From positions 1,252,501-1,316,500 of the forward strand of contig NZ_CP102428.1 in assembly GCF_024652905.1 (NCBI RefSeq): a stretch of 64,000 nucleotides of DNA, given 5' to 3'. Below the pieces are notes generated by a model, which saw only the letters and a list, made by a program, of their open reading frames with translations, was not told the origin of the DNA and ran no database searches. Below, in pieces: positions 43,592 through 52,406 of the stretch. The stretch's first letter is position 1; each line of letters begins with the position of its first letter. This DNA is from Pseudomonas oryzihabitans (GTDB taxonomy: Bacteria > Pseudomonadota > Gammaproteobacteria > Pseudomonadales > Pseudomonadaceae). The translations under genes and the position numbers were made by a program.

Positions 43592-45061
43592 ATGGCTGGC
43601 GTCCGAGTTCTACCCTGTACCCTGGCAATCTTCGGCGCGTTGGGCGACCTGGCCCTGCGCAAACTTTTCCCTGCCCTTTATCAGCTGGATCGTGAAGGTT
43701 TGCTGCACGAGGATACCCGCATCATGGCGCTGGCGCGTGACCAGGGCGATGGGGTCAAGCAGCTGGAGCACATCGAGGAGCGCCTGCGCCACTATGTGCC
43801 CAAGGCCGATTGGGACGAAACGGTATGGACGCGGATGCGTGGTCGTCTCGGCTATCGCGCCATCGATTTCCGCAATCGCGAAGACTATACGGGACTTGCC
43901 GAGGATGTGGGTGAGACCTCGCCGTTGATCGCCTATTTCGCGACCCCAGCGCTGGTCTACAGTGCCATCTGCGAGAACCTCGCCGCCGTCGGTCTGTGCG
44001 AGCGCACCCGGGTGGTGATGGAAAAGCCCATCGGCTACGACCTGGAATCCTCCAAGGTGGTCAACGACGCCGTGGCGCGCTTCTTCCCCGAGGATCGCGT
44101 CTATCGCATCGATCACTACCTGGGCAAGGAAACCGTCCAGAACCTCATCGCCCTGCGTTTCGCCAACAGCCTGTTCGAGACCCAGTGGAACCAGAACTAC
44201 ATCTCCCATGTGGAGATCACCGTGGCCGAGAAGGTCGGCATCGAAGGCCGCTGGGGCTATTTCGACCAGGCCGGCCAGTTGCGCGACATGGTGCAGAATC
44301 ACCTGCTGCAACTGCTTTGCCTGACCGCGATGGATCCGCCGGCGGATCTGTCGGCCGACAGCATCCGTGACGAGAAGGTCAAGGTGCTCAAGGCGCTGGA
44401 ACCGATTACCGCCGACCAGCTGGCCAGCCGCGTGGTCCTCGGCCAGTACACCTCGGGCTACAGCGACGGCAAGCCGGTGCCGGGCTATCTGGAAGAGCCC
44501 AACTCCAACACCGAAAGCCGCACCGAGACCTTTGTCGCCATCCGCGCCGACATTCGCAACTGGCGCTGGTCGGGCGTGCCTTTCTATCTGCGTACCGGCA
44601 AGCGCATGCCGCAGAAGCTGTCGCAGATCGTCATCCACTTCAAAGAGCCACCGCACTATATCTTCGCCCCCGAGCAGCGCAGCCTGATCAGCAACCGCCT
44701 GATCATCCGCATCCAGCCGGACGAGGGTATTTCGCTGCAGGTGATGAGCAAGGACCAGGGTCTGCGCAAGGGCATGCAACTGCGCAGCGGTCCGCTGCAA
44801 CTCAATTTTTCCGAGACCTTCAAGCATCTGCGCACCCCGGATGCCTATGAGCGGCTGCTGCTGGAAGTCATGCAGGGCAACCAGTCGCTGTTCGTCCGCA
44901 AGGACGAGATCGAAGCGGCCTGGAAATGGTGCGATCAGCTGATGGATGGCTGGTCGAAGATGGGCGACTCGCCCAAGTCCTATGCCGCCGGCAGCTGGGG
45001 TCCGCTGACCTCCATCGCACTGATCGCACGAGACGGGAGATCCTGGTATGGCGACGTCTGA
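43592..45061 (+). CDS. zwf: Glucose-6-phosphate 1-dehydrogenase
   Basis: Oxidises glucose 6-phosphate to 6-phosphogluconolactone with NAD(P)+, the entry to the Entner-Doudoroff and pentose phosphate routes. At 489 residues it is full length. NAD(P) motif [17 protein letters not shown] near the N terminus and the active-site [13 protein letters not shown] around residue 170. The start has no strong ribosome site. The last 14 nt overlap pgl. Upstream is an AT-rich divergent promoter region shared with hexR. Confidence 0.96.
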   Translation: MAGVRVLPCTLAIFGALGDLALRKLFPALYQLDREGLLHEDTRIMALARDQGDGVKQLEHIEERLRHYVPKADWDETVWTRMRGRLGYRAIDFRNREDYTGLAEDVGETSPLIAYFATPALVYSAICENLAAVGLCERTRVVMEKPIGYDLESSKVVNDAVARFFPEDRVYRIDHYLGKETVQNLIALRFANSLFETQWNQNYISHVEITVAEKVGIEGRWGYFDQAGQLRDMVQNHLLQLLCLTAMDPPADLSADSIRDEKVKVLKALEPITADQLASRVVLGQYTSGYSDGKPVPGYLEEPNSNTESRTETFVAIRADIRNWRWSGVPFYLRTGKRMPQKLSQIVIHFKEPPHYIFAPEQRSLISNRLIIRIQPDEGISLQVMSKDQGLRKGMQLRSGPLQLNFSETFKHLRTPDAYERLLLEVMQGNQSLFVRKDEIEAAWKWCDQLMDGWSKMGDSPKSYAAGSWGPLTSIALIARDGRSWYGDV

Positions 45062-45758
45062 TCTGGGGCAGGGCGTGACCCTGCGCGAATTGCCCGACCG
45101 CGAGGCCCATGCCACGGCGTTGGCCGAGACGGTCACCACCGCGCTGCGCGAGGCTCTGGCGGCCCGTGGCGAGGCCTTGCTGATCGTTTCCGGTGGGCGC
45201 AGTCCGGTGCCCTTCCTCGAACGCCTGGCTCAGGCGGACCTGGAGTGGTCCAAGGTGCTGGTCACCCTGGCCGACGAGCGCTGGGTACCCATCGATGACC
45301 CGGACAGCAACGCCGGCCTCTTGCGCAAGCACCTCTTCCAGGGACCTGCCGCCGCGGCCGGATTCGTCGATCTCTATACCCCGGCGGCCACTGCGCAGGA
45401 GGGCATGGCCCTGACCGAAGCCCGGCTCCGCGACGCCTTGGGTACGCCTGATGTGCTGGTCCTGGGGATGGGTGACGACGCCCATACCGCCTCGCTGTTC
45501 CCCGGTAGTCCCGGTCTGGAAGAGGCCCTGGATCCGGCCAGCGAACGCCTGAGCTTCCCAGGCGTGGCACCGTCCGCGCCCCAGACCCGCATCACCCTGA
45601 GCCGCGCCTATCTGAGCCGGGCGCGGCAACAGATCCTCGCCGTCCAGGGCGCGGGCAAGCGACAGGTACTGGAAACCGCTCTGGCCGAGGGCGACGAGCT
45701 GGCCACTCCGATCAAGGCGTTCCTGCGCGAACCCCTGGTCGTCTATTGGTGCCCCTGA
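45048..45758 (+). CDS. pgl: 6-phosphogluconolactonase
   Basis: Hydrolyses 6-phosphogluconolactone. A 236-residue protein of the NagB/DevB fold with [39 protein letters not shown] and [18 protein letters not shown] 45048 overlaps the zwf 3' end by 14 nt, so the two are coupled. Confidence 0.94.
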   Translation: MATSDLGQGVTLRELPDREAHATALAETVTTALREALAARGEALLIVSGGRSPVPFLERLAQADLEWSKVLVTLADERWVPIDDPDSNAGLLRKHLFQGPAAAAGFVDLYTPAATAQEGMALTEARLRDALGTPDVLVLGMGDDAHTASLFPGSPGLEEALDPASERLSFPGVAPSAPQTRITLSRAYLSRARQQILAVQGAGKRQVLETALAEGDELATPIKAFLREPLVVYWCP

Positions 45759-45772
45759 CGAGGAGTTGAGTT

Positions 45773-46417
45773 TTGGACATGCAGAACAAGATCGCGACCC
45801 TAGATGCCCTGTGCGCCCGCGCGCGCATTCTGCCGGTGATCGTGATCAACGATCCGGCCGACGTGCTGCCCTTCGCCGATGCCATGGCCGCTGGTGGTCT
45901 TACGGCGCTGGAGATCACCCTGAGATCCGCCCACGGGCTGGATGCCGTACGGCTACTGCGCCAGGAGCGTCCTGAGCTGGACGTGGGGGTGGGCACCGTG
46001 CTGGACGTGCGGATGTTCGACGCCGCGGTCGAGGCTGGCGCCCAGTTCATCGTCACCCCGGGCACCACCGAGGAAATTCTCCAGGCCGGGGTAGCGGCAC
46101 CTATTCCGCTGTTGCCGGGCATCGCCACGCCCTCCGAGATCATGCAGGCCTATCGCCTGGGCTATCGCCGCTTCAAGCTGTTCCCCGCCAACGTCTATGG
46201 CGGCGTGGATGCGCTTAAAGCCTTCGCTGGTCCCTTCGCCGAGCTCAAGTTCTGCCCGACCGGTGGCGTCAATCCGGGCAATGTGAAGAACTACTTCCAG
46301 CAGCCCAATCTGCTGTGCGTCGGCGGTAGCTGGATGCTGCCGGGTGACGTGGTGAAAGCCAAGGACTGGACGCGCGTCGAACAACTCTGCCGCGAGGCCC
46401 TGGCGACGCTGGATTGA
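45773..46417 (+). CDS. eda: 2-keto-3-deoxy-6-phosphogluconate aldolase
   Basis: Splits KDPG to pyruvate and glyceraldehyde 3-phosphate. A 214-residue TIM-barrel class I aldolase with catalytic lysine in YRRFKLFPANV, the conserved EITLRS and CPTGGVNPGNVKNY. I chose TTG 45773, 7 nt after AGGAG; ATG 45779 is only two codons later. Ends the zwf-pgl-eda operon. edd and glk, often nearby in the genus, are not in this window. Confidence 0.94.
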   Translation: MDMQNKIATLDALCARARILPVIVINDPADVLPFADAMAAGGLTALEITLRSAHGLDAVRLLRQERPELDVGVGTVLDVRMFDAAVEAGAQFIVTPGTTEEILQAGVAAPIPLLPGIATPSEIMQAYRLGYRRFKLFPANVYGGVDALKAFAGPFAELKFCPTGGVNPGNVKNYFQQPNLLCVGGSWMLPGDVVKAKDWTRVEQLCREALATLD

Positions 46418-46451
46418 TACTGGGGCCATCCGTCACCCGCTGGGCTAGTGC

Positions 46452-46604
46452 GGTGTCTCTGAAGTTCGCGCAAGAATTGGCGAGTGATTTTTTGGCTGTG
46501 GCCAGGCGCCGGTACCAGTCATAGCAGGGCTATGGCGAGGTGTGGCACCGCCGCCACAGCCGAAAAAGCGCTGCCAAAATTGTGCAGTCAATTTCAGAGA
46601 CACC
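46452..46604. repeat. MITE-like element with 12-bp terminal inverted repeats
   Basis: Perfect ends GGTGTCTCTGAA (46452-46463) and TTCAGAGACACC (46593-46604). Inside, GGCTGTGGC and GCCACAGCC form a second nested pair next to T- and A-runs, so the 153-bp element can fold into one long imperfect hairpin. It has no coding capacity. Not related to repeat family 1. Confidence 0.7.
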
Positions 46605-46626
46605 ACACTCGCTAGGCTGGCGCGAG

Positions 46627-46657
46627 CAGGGGCGCTATCATGCGCCCCTGTCTTTTT
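46627..46657 (+). terminator. Terminator-like hairpin between eda and rluB
   Basis: CAGGGGCGC and GCGCCCCTG pair perfectly around a TATCAT loop, followed by TCTTTTT. It can terminate eda transcription, yet the loop is also a plausible -10 hexamer for rluB. Confidence 0.6.
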
Positions 46658-46710
46658 CCTGGCGCCCGTTCCGCGGCGCCTTTGTCGTCCACTACACCGG
46701 GAGGTGCCTG

Positions 46711-47772
46711 ATGACCCTCGACAAGAATCCCCAAAACGAATCCCTCGAAGAATCCGTCCCTGCGCCAGCTGGCGAAAAGCTGCAGAAGGTGCTGTCGCGC
46801 CTGGGCGTCGGCTCGCGTCGCGATGTCGAAGCCTGGATCGGCGAAGGCCGCATCAAGGTCAATGGCGTGGTCGCCCCCCTGGGGCTGCGAGTCATGCCCA
46901 AGGACGCCATCGCAGTGGACGGACGTCTGCTCAAGCGCGACCAGGCCGAGGAAGTGGTACGCCGGGTACTGATCTACAACAAGCCCGAGGGCGAGATCTG
47001 CACCCGTGACGATCCCGAAGGCCGACCCACCGTCTTCGACCGCCTGCCCAAGCCCAAGCAGGGCCGCTGGATCAACGTCGGTCGCCTGGACATCAATACC
47101 ACCGGTCTGCTGCTATTCACCACCGATGGTGAACTGGCCAATCGATTGATGCACCCGTCCTACCAAATGGACCGCGAATATGCGGTGCGGGTACGTGGCG
47201 AGGTGACCGAAGAGATGCTGCTGTGCCTGAAGAACGGGGTGATCCTCGAAGACGGTCCGGCACGCTTCACCGACGTCCAGCAGGCGCCGGAAGGCGATGG
47301 CTTCAACCACTGGTTCCATTGCGTGGTGATGGAAGGCCGCAACCGTGAAGTCCGCCGGCTGTGGGAGTCCCAGGGCCTGGTGGTGAGCCGTCTGAAGCGC
47401 GTTCGTTTCGGTCCGGTGTTCATGACCAGCGATCTGCCGGTCGGCCGCTGGCGCGAGATGACCCAGGGGGAGATCGACATCCTCGCGGGCGAAGTTGGCC
47501 TGCCGCCGGTGGCGCTGCCGGCCATGGGCGGCAAGACGAAGGAAAAGCTCGAACGTCAGCAGCGCAAGACCGCGCGGCCGATCGATGCCGGTCGGGGTTC
47601 GCGCAACAAGCTCAACAAGGCGGGCAAGGCCAGCAAGCCCCAGGGGTCGGCCGTGGCCGAGCGGCCGAGCGAAATGGGCCGCAAGCCGGTCAGCAAGGGC
47701 CGTACCTCGCCTGGTATCGCGCCGCGTCGCGGTCCGAGCGGTGGCGGTACCGGCAAGGGCGGTCGCCGCTAA
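46711..47772 (+). CDS. rluB: 23S rRNA pseudouridine(2605) synthase RluB
   Basis: Isomerises U2605 of 23S rRNA. A 353-residue protein: S4 domain at about 20-65 ([22 protein letters not shown]), catalytic domain with the aspartate in [29 protein letters not shown], and a basic, low-complexity C-terminal tail of about 90 residues. ATG 46711 has GGGAGGTG upstream. Often follows scpA-scpB in gammaproteobacteria; here scpA lies 23 kb upstream. Confidence 0.93.
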   Translation: MTLDKNPQNESLEESVPAPAGEKLQKVLSRLGVGSRRDVEAWIGEGRIKVNGVVAPLGLRVMPKDAIAVDGRLLKRDQAEEVVRRVLIYNKPEGEICTRDDPEGRPTVFDRLPKPKQGRWINVGRLDINTTGLLLFTTDGELANRLMHPSYQMDREYAVRVRGEVTEEMLLCLKNGVILEDGPARFTDVQQAPEGDGFNHWFHCVVMEGRNREVRRLWESQGLVVSRLKRVRFGPVFMTSDLPVGRWREMTQGEIDILAGEVGLPPVALPAMGGKTKEKLERQQRKTARPIDAGRGSRNKLNKAGKASKPQGSAVAERPSEMGRKPVSKGRTSPGIAPRRGPSGGGTGKGGRR

Positions 47773-47779
47773 GCAGAGC

Positions 47780-47801
47780 GGTCGCCTGGCCCCAGGCGAC
47801 C
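47780..47801. terminator. Hairpin between rluB and the GGDEF gene
   Basis: GGTCGCCTGG and CCAGGCGACC pair around CC in the 30-bp gap between two convergent genes. No T-run follows in either direction. Confidence 0.4.
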
Positions 47802-47802
47802 C

Positions 47803-48726
47803 TCAGGTCAGGCTGCAGGATCGATTGCGGCCTTCGGCCTTGGCCTGATAGAGGGCTCGATCCGCGCGCAGCAGTAGGCAGCGCGGGGACTCGACGTCAC
47901 GTAGCGTCGCCAGCCCGAGGCTCAGGGTGACCGGCAGTGGAATGGCGCCGGCGGTCTCCGATTGAGCTTCGACAGCCGCTCTCAGGCGCTCCGCCACGAT
48001 ATGGGCTGCCTCATGACCGGTGGCCGACAGCAGCACGCAGAATTCCTCGCCGCCAAAGCGAAAGATCATGTCCATGCTTCTCAGGCAGTTGCTGAGGGTG
48101 CGGGCGGTCTGCCGCAGCACGTCGTCCCCGACGCTGTGGCCGAAGCGGTCGTTGATGCGTTTGAAGTGGTCCAGATCCAGCATCAGCAGCGACAGGGGCT
48201 GCTGGGTACGGCGCGCCAGCTCCAGTTCCCGCACCAGGGCGCGGTCCAGGGCGTTGCGATTGCCGACCCCGGTGAGGGCATCGCGCAGGGCATTGTTCTG
48301 CGCCTCGCGATAGAGCAGGGCGTTGCGCAGGGGAAACAGCAGGGTGCCGAGGAGGTATTCCAGCGCACTGAGCTCGCTGTCCTGGAAGCGCTCCTGACGG
48401 TAGAAGGTCAGCTCGCCCAGGCGGATATCGCCCTGGCTCAGGTGGTAGTGCACCTGGTGACCCTGCTCTTCGCCCAGTCTGATGACCACGTCTTCTGCGG
48501 CGTTGCGATAGGCGAGCCCAGGCACGTCCACGAGGGTATCTACCTCCTGCCGAAAGAGCTGCAGGACCCGTTCGAGATCCAACGATGACTGCAGGACGCT
48601 GAGCAGCCGCTGACGTAGCGTACTCAGCACCAGGGGATCGCTTTCGCGAACGGGGGCGACTTGGCTGGCGTTACGCTGCTGGCGAGCGCGATCGAGATTG
48701 ATGGTGTTGGATGAGGGCGGGACCAT
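47803..48726 (-). CDS. GGDEF-domain diguanylate cyclase
   Basis: A 307-residue cytoplasmic protein likely to make c-di-GMP. N-terminal ~130 residues resemble a degenerate GAF-like sensor (VPGLAYRNAAEDVVIRLGEEQGHQVHYHL). The catalytic domain has RFGGEEFCVLL, an intact active-site signature, with the product-inhibition I-site RSMD five residues upstream. No membrane helix. AAGGAGAACAGG precedes the ATG. A sigma-54-like site lies just upstream. Confidence 0.92.
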   Translation of the reverse strand: MVPPSSNTINLDRARQQRNASQVAPVRESDPLVLSTLRQRLLSVLQSSLDLERVLQLFRQEVDTLVDVPGLAYRNAAEDVVIRLGEEQGHQVHYHLSQGDIRLGELTFYRQERFQDSELSALEYLLGTLLFPLRNALLYREAQNNALRDALTGVGNRNALDRALVRELELARRTQQPLSLLMLDLDHFKRINDRFGHSVGDDVLRQTARTLSNCLRSMDMIFRFGGEEFCVLLSATGHEAAHIVAERLRAAVEAQSETAGAIPLPVTLSLGLATLRDVESPRCLLLRADRALYQAKAEGRNRSCSLT

Positions 48727-48757
48727 GCCTGTTCTCCTTGGCGGATAGTCCCTCTGA

Positions 48758-48773
48758 AGCGAGAAGCGTGCCA
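48758..48773 (-). promoter_or_regulatory. Candidate sigma-54 promoter for the GGDEF gene
   Basis: Reverse strand TGGCACGCTTCTCGCT has GG and GC 10 nt apart and one mismatch in the -12 block. Transcription would start about 20 nt before the ATG. Confidence 0.35.
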
Positions 48774-48897
48774 GTCTTATAGTTTTATAAAAATCAATGA
48801 CTTAGGCAGATGATGGCGATTGGCCGTCTATAAGTTGGCGCCTGGAGGCCAAGCGGACCGCATAGGCGGCCCGCTCGCGACGATTTTCCGACGCGGT

Positions 48898-49899
48898 TCA
48901 GACCTTGAGCACCAGCTTGCCGAAGTTCTCGCCGGAGAACAGCTTCATCAAGGTCGTGGGGAAGGTGTCCAGGCCTTCCACCACATGCTCGCGGGACTTG
49001 AGCTGGCCGTCGGCCAGCCAGATCGCCAGCTGCTGTTGCGCTTCGGCATAGCGGGCGGCGTGGTCGAGGACGATGAAGCCTTCCATGCGGGCGCGATTGC
49101 TCAATAGCGCCAGATAGTTCTGCGGGCCCTGGATCTTGTCGCTGTTGTACTGGCTGATGGCACCGCACAGGACTACCCGGGCGCGGAAATTGATCTGCGC
49201 CAGGACCGCATCCAGGGTCGGGCCGCCGACGTTGTCGAAATAGACGTCGATGCCGTTGGGGCACTCACGGCGCAGGGCGGCCGCCAGGTCTGGCTCGGCC
49301 TTGTAGTCGATAGCGGCGTCGAAGCCCAGCTCCTCGATCAGATAGCGGCATTTTTCCGCACCGCCGGCGATGCCCACCACGTGGCAGGCCTTGAGCTTGC
49401 CGATCTGGCCGACCATGCTGCCGACCGCGCCAGCGGCGCCTGAGACCACGAGGGTCTGGCCGGCCTTGGGCTCGCCGACTTCCAGCAGGCCGAAGTAGGC
49501 GGTGAGGCCGGTCATGCCGAGTACCGAGAGATACTGGGGCAGGCTGGCCTTGCTGGCATCCACTGGGTAGAAGCCCTGGGGTTCGCCCAGGTAGTAGTCC
49601 TGGATGCCGAGCATGCCGTTGACGGTATCGCCCACCTTGAAGTCCGGGTGGTTGGAGGCCACTACCTCGCCCACGCCCAGGGCGCGGATGACCTCGCCGA
49701 TACCGATGGGCTTGATATAGGACTTGCCCTCGTTCATCCAGCCACGCATGGCCGGGTCGAGGGACAGGAACAGATTCTTGATCAGCACCTGGCCGGCGCC
49801 GGGTTCGCCGACCGGCTGCTCGACGCGCTCGAAGGTATCGGCGGTGGGTTCGCCGGAGGGGCGTTTGGCGAGCAGGAACTGGCGATTGGTACGGGACAT
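48898..49899 (-). CDS. curA: NADP-dependent alkenal/one oxidoreductase, CurA-like
   Basis: Medium-chain reductase of the leukotriene B4 dehydrogenase type, 333 residues, no zinc ligands. Motifs: FLSLDPAMRGWMNEGKSYI, nucleotide loop SGAAGAVGSMVGQIGKLKACHVVGIAGG and YFDNVGGPTLDAVLAQINFRARVVLCGAISQYN. Such enzymes reduce alpha,beta-unsaturated ketones, including curcumin in E. coli. Substrate here unknown. Separate transcription unit. Confidence 0.88.
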   Translation of the reverse strand: MSRTNRQFLLAKRPSGEPTADTFERVEQPVGEPGAGQVLIKNLFLSLDPAMRGWMNEGKSYIKPIGIGEVIRALGVGEVVASNHPDFKVGDTVNGMLGIQDYYLGEPQGFYPVDASKASLPQYLSVLGMTGLTAYFGLLEVGEPKAGQTLVVSGAAGAVGSMVGQIGKLKACHVVGIAGGAEKCRYLIEELGFDAAIDYKAEPDLAAALRRECPNGIDVYFDNVGGPTLDAVLAQINFRARVVLCGAISQYNSDKIQGPQNYLALLSNRARMEGFIVLDHAARYAEAQQQLAIWLADGQLKSREHVVEGLDTFPTTLMKLFSGENFGKLVLKV

Positions 49900-49954
49900 G
49901 GTGTTCTCCTGACGGGAAGGATGCAGTTCCGACCGGTCAGGAGGGTTTCAGGTT

Positions 49955-51142
49955 CTACCGGCGGCGTGCGGTGAGTAGCAAACTGGCCAATAGACCGGCC
50001 ACCAGACCCCAGAAGGCAGAGCCTACGCCGGCCAGCGTCAGCCCCGAGGCGGTGACCAGAAAGGTGATCAGCGCCGGTTCGCGTTGACTGGGTTCGGCCA
50101 GGGCGCCGTGCAAACCGTTCATGATGGAACCCAGCAGGGCCAGGGCGGCCACCGAGATCACCAGTTCGCTTGGCAGCGAGGCGAATAGCGCGGCCAGGGT
50201 GGCGCCGAACAAACCGGCGATGCCATAGAAAAATCCGCACCAGACCGCCGCCGTATAACGTTTGCTGGCGTCTTCATGGGCCTGGGGACCGGTGCAGATC
50301 GCCGCGCTGATGGCCGCCAGGTTGATGCCATGGGAGCCGAAGGGGGCCAGCAGCAAGGAGGCGAGGCCGGTGGTGGCGATCAGCGGCGAGGCTGGAACCG
50401 CGTAGCCATCCGTACGCAGCACGGCGATGCCGGGCATGTTCTGTGACGCCATGGCCACCACGAACAGCGGGAGGGCGATGCCGATGGTGGCGGCCAGGGA
50501 AAAGGTCGGGGTGGTCCATACCGGCACCGCCAGTTCCAGCCGCAGGGCGTGGAAGTCCAGCAAGCCCAGTCCGGCAGCCAGCAGCAGGCCGACCACCAGG
50601 GCCACCAGCACGCAATAGCGCGGCCACAGCCGCTTGGCTACCAGATAGCCCAGGGCCATGCCCAGCACCAGCCCGGTTTGGTGCTGGGCTGCCGCGCAGA
50701 TCTCGATGCCGATGCGAAACAGGATGCCGGCCAGCAGGGCGGCGGCGAGGGCCGGGGGTACCCGACGCAGTAGACGGTCGACGCTGCCGGTGAGGCCGCA
50801 TAGGGCGAGCAGTACCGCGCAGAGGACGAAGGCGCCGATGGCATCGCTGTAGGGCACCGAGGGCAGGCTGGTGACCAGCAGGGCGGCGCCCGGGGTCGAC
50901 CAGGCGATGACGATGGGGGTGCGGTACTTCAACGACAGGCCGATGGTGGTCAGGGCCATGCCGATGGACAGCGCCCAGATCCAGGAGGAAATCTGGCCCG
51001 TGCTGAGCCCCGCGTTCTGGCCGGCCTGGAACATCAGTACCAGGGAGCTGGTGTAGCCCACCAGCATGGCGACGAAACCGGCGACCACGGCGGCGGGGGA
51101 GCTATCGGCCAGCGGGGTAAGGCGTTGTGGAGCCGCGTGCAT
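49955..51142 (-). CDS. benE: BenE-family transporter
   Basis: A 395-residue inner-membrane protein with about 12 hydrophobic helices, of the BenE family named for benzoate uptake. The pattern WSTPGAALL, PALAAALLAGILFRIG and ASQNMPGIAVLRTDGY is shared with SulP/NCS2-fold carriers. No benzoate degradation genes are near, so benzoate is not assured. It begins 8 nt after the LysE-type gene and is likely co-transcribed with it. Confidence 0.87.
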   Translation of the reverse strand: MHAAPQRLTPLADSSPAAVVAGFVAMLVGYTSSLVLMFQAGQNAGLSTGQISSWIWALSIGMALTTIGLSLKYRTPIVIAWSTPGAALLVTSLPSVPYSDAIGAFVLCAVLLALCGLTGSVDRLLRRVPPALAAALLAGILFRIGIEICAAAQHQTGLVLGMALGYLVAKRLWPRYCVLVALVVGLLLAAGLGLLDFHALRLELAVPVWTTPTFSLAATIGIALPLFVVAMASQNMPGIAVLRTDGYAVPASPLIATTGLASLLLAPFGSHGINLAAISAAICTGPQAHEDASKRYTAAVWCGFFYGIAGLFGATLAALFASLPSELVISVAALALLGSIMNGLHGALAEPSQREPALITFLVTASGLTLAGVGSAFWGLVAGLLASLLLTARRR

Positions 51143-51150
51143 CAAAAACC

Positions 51151-51756
51151 TCAGTGATGGCCGAACAGGATGGGGTAGAGGGACAGCACCAGCAGCAGCG
51201 CCATGCTCCAGTTGAACAGCCGCAGGCGCGCCGGACTGCTGAGCAGGCGGCGCAGGCCCATGCCGAACAGCGTCCAGAGGCTGACGCTGGGCAGGTTGAT
51301 CAAGGCGAAAAGCAGGGCGACCAGCAGCAGATTGGCGGTGAAGTTCTCGGCCGGAATATAGGCGGTGACCGCGCCAATCGCCATCACCCAGGCCTTGGGA
51401 TTGACCCACTGGAAGGCCGCAGCCTGGAAGAAGCCGAACGGCTTGCCGCTGCCTGACTCCCGCGGCGTGGGGGCCGCGGCGGTGGCCAGTTTCCAGGCCA
51501 GATACAGCAGGTAGGCGCCACCGATCACTCGCAAGGCGATCTGCAGCGGTGGATAGAGCACGAACAGCTGACCCAGTCCGAGACCGGTGCAGATGACCAG
51601 CAGCATATGCCCCAGGCTGATGCCGAACATGTGCGGCAGGGTACGGCGGAAACCGAAATTGACCCCCGACGCCAGCAGCATCATGTTGTTGGGACCGGGC
51701 GTGGCGGAAGAGACGAAGGCGAAGAGCATGAAGGCGGAGAGCAGTTCGACGGTCAT
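51151..51756 (-). CDS. LysE/RhtB-family amino acid exporter
   Basis: A 201-residue inner-membrane exporter with six hydrophobic helices. N-terminal signature FAFVSSATPGPNNMMLLASGVNFGFRRTLPHMFGISLGH is typical; family members export basic or branched amino acids, homoserine or threonine. Downstream of a MarR gene, upstream of benE. Likely protects against a toxic metabolite or amino acid. Confidence 0.9.
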   Translation of the reverse strand: MTVELLSAFMLFAFVSSATPGPNNMMLLASGVNFGFRRTLPHMFGISLGHMLLVICTGLGLGQLFVLYPPLQIALRVIGGAYLLYLAWKLATAAAPTPRESGSGKPFGFFQAAAFQWVNPKAWVMAIGAVTAYIPAENFTANLLLVALLFALINLPSVSLWTLFGMGLRRLLSSPARLRLFNWSMALLLVLSLYPILFGHH

Positions 51757-51843
51757 GAGGGCATCCCTGGGCTTTGCGTCAGCTTAGCCAGGCCGCTCGG
51801 GGCGGTATCCGTACACCGAGGCCGCGAACCAGCGGTACAGTTT

Positions 51844-52326
51844 TCAGGAGCCGACCGAAGGGGTCGAACTGTCCTGGATTTCGCTTTCGCTCTCCTGGCG
51901 GCCGGCCAGGGCCTGATTGAACGCCAGCCAGCCCTCGGCCGCATCCGCTCCGGCCGTGGCCAGCGCCGCCTGCACCAGGCGCATCTGCTCGCGTCTCAGG
52001 GTCTGCTCCAGGGCGGCGCCACCCCGGGTGAGGGACAGCCGCCGCTTGCGCTTGTCCGCGGCATCCATCTCCATGGCCACCAGTTGCATCTCCAGCAACT
52101 GCCGCAGCGGAATGTTCAGCGCCTGCTTGCTGACCCCGAGCACCTCCAGCAGGGCCTTGTTGCTGAGCCCCGGCTCGCGGGCGATAAAGAACAGGATGCG
52201 CTGATGGACCCGGCTCAGGCCACGGCGCGCCAGCATGTCGTCGGCCTTGGCGGTGAAGGCCTGGTAACTAAAGAAGAAGGTCTCCATGACCAGGCGCTGC
52301 TGAGCGGTCTGATTTAGGTCAAGCAT
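51844..52326 (-). CDS. MarR-family transcriptional regulator
   Basis: A 160-residue regulator with the winged helix at about 40-105 (LSRVHQRILFFIAREPGLSNKALLEVLGVSKQALNIPLRQLLEMQLV, DAADKRKRRLSLT). Its start codon lies inside the palindrome GTCAA-N5-TTGAC, of which a second copy lies 42 bp away toward the divergent aminotransferase gene. Self-repression and control of the divergent genes are likely. Confidence 0.9.
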   Translation of the reverse strand: MLDLNQTAQQRLVMETFFFSYQAFTAKADDMLARRGLSRVHQRILFFIAREPGLSNKALLEVLGVSKQALNIPLRQLLEMQLVAMEMDAADKRKRRLSLTRGGAALEQTLRREQMRLVQAALATAGADAAEGWLAFNQALAGRQESESEIQDSSTPSVGS

Positions 52327-52332
52327 ATTGAC
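52318..52332. promoter_or_regulatory. MarR operator 1
   Basis: GTCAA-GCATA-TTGAC, a perfect 5-bp half-site palindrome that overlaps the MarR start codon. Confidence 0.65.
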
Positions 52333-52359
52333 TTGTCTTTCCGGTGTGGATTAGGGTCG

Positions 52360-52374
52360 GTCAAGTAGTTTGAC
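52360..52374. promoter_or_regulatory. MarR operator 2
   Basis: GTCAA-GTAGT-TTGAC, with the same half-sites and spacing as operator 1. The centres are 42 bp apart, four helical turns, and the site is 33 bp before the aminotransferase ATG. Confidence 0.65.
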
Positions 52375-52406
52375 TCATTAGCCGGCCACGGGCCACAGGA
52401 GGGCAG

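Noticed and set aside
46540-46710. N-terminal extension of rluB from 46540
   Set aside because: It would translate the MITE-like element and hairpin. ATG 46711 has a good ribosome site and begins at the expected residue before the S4 domain.
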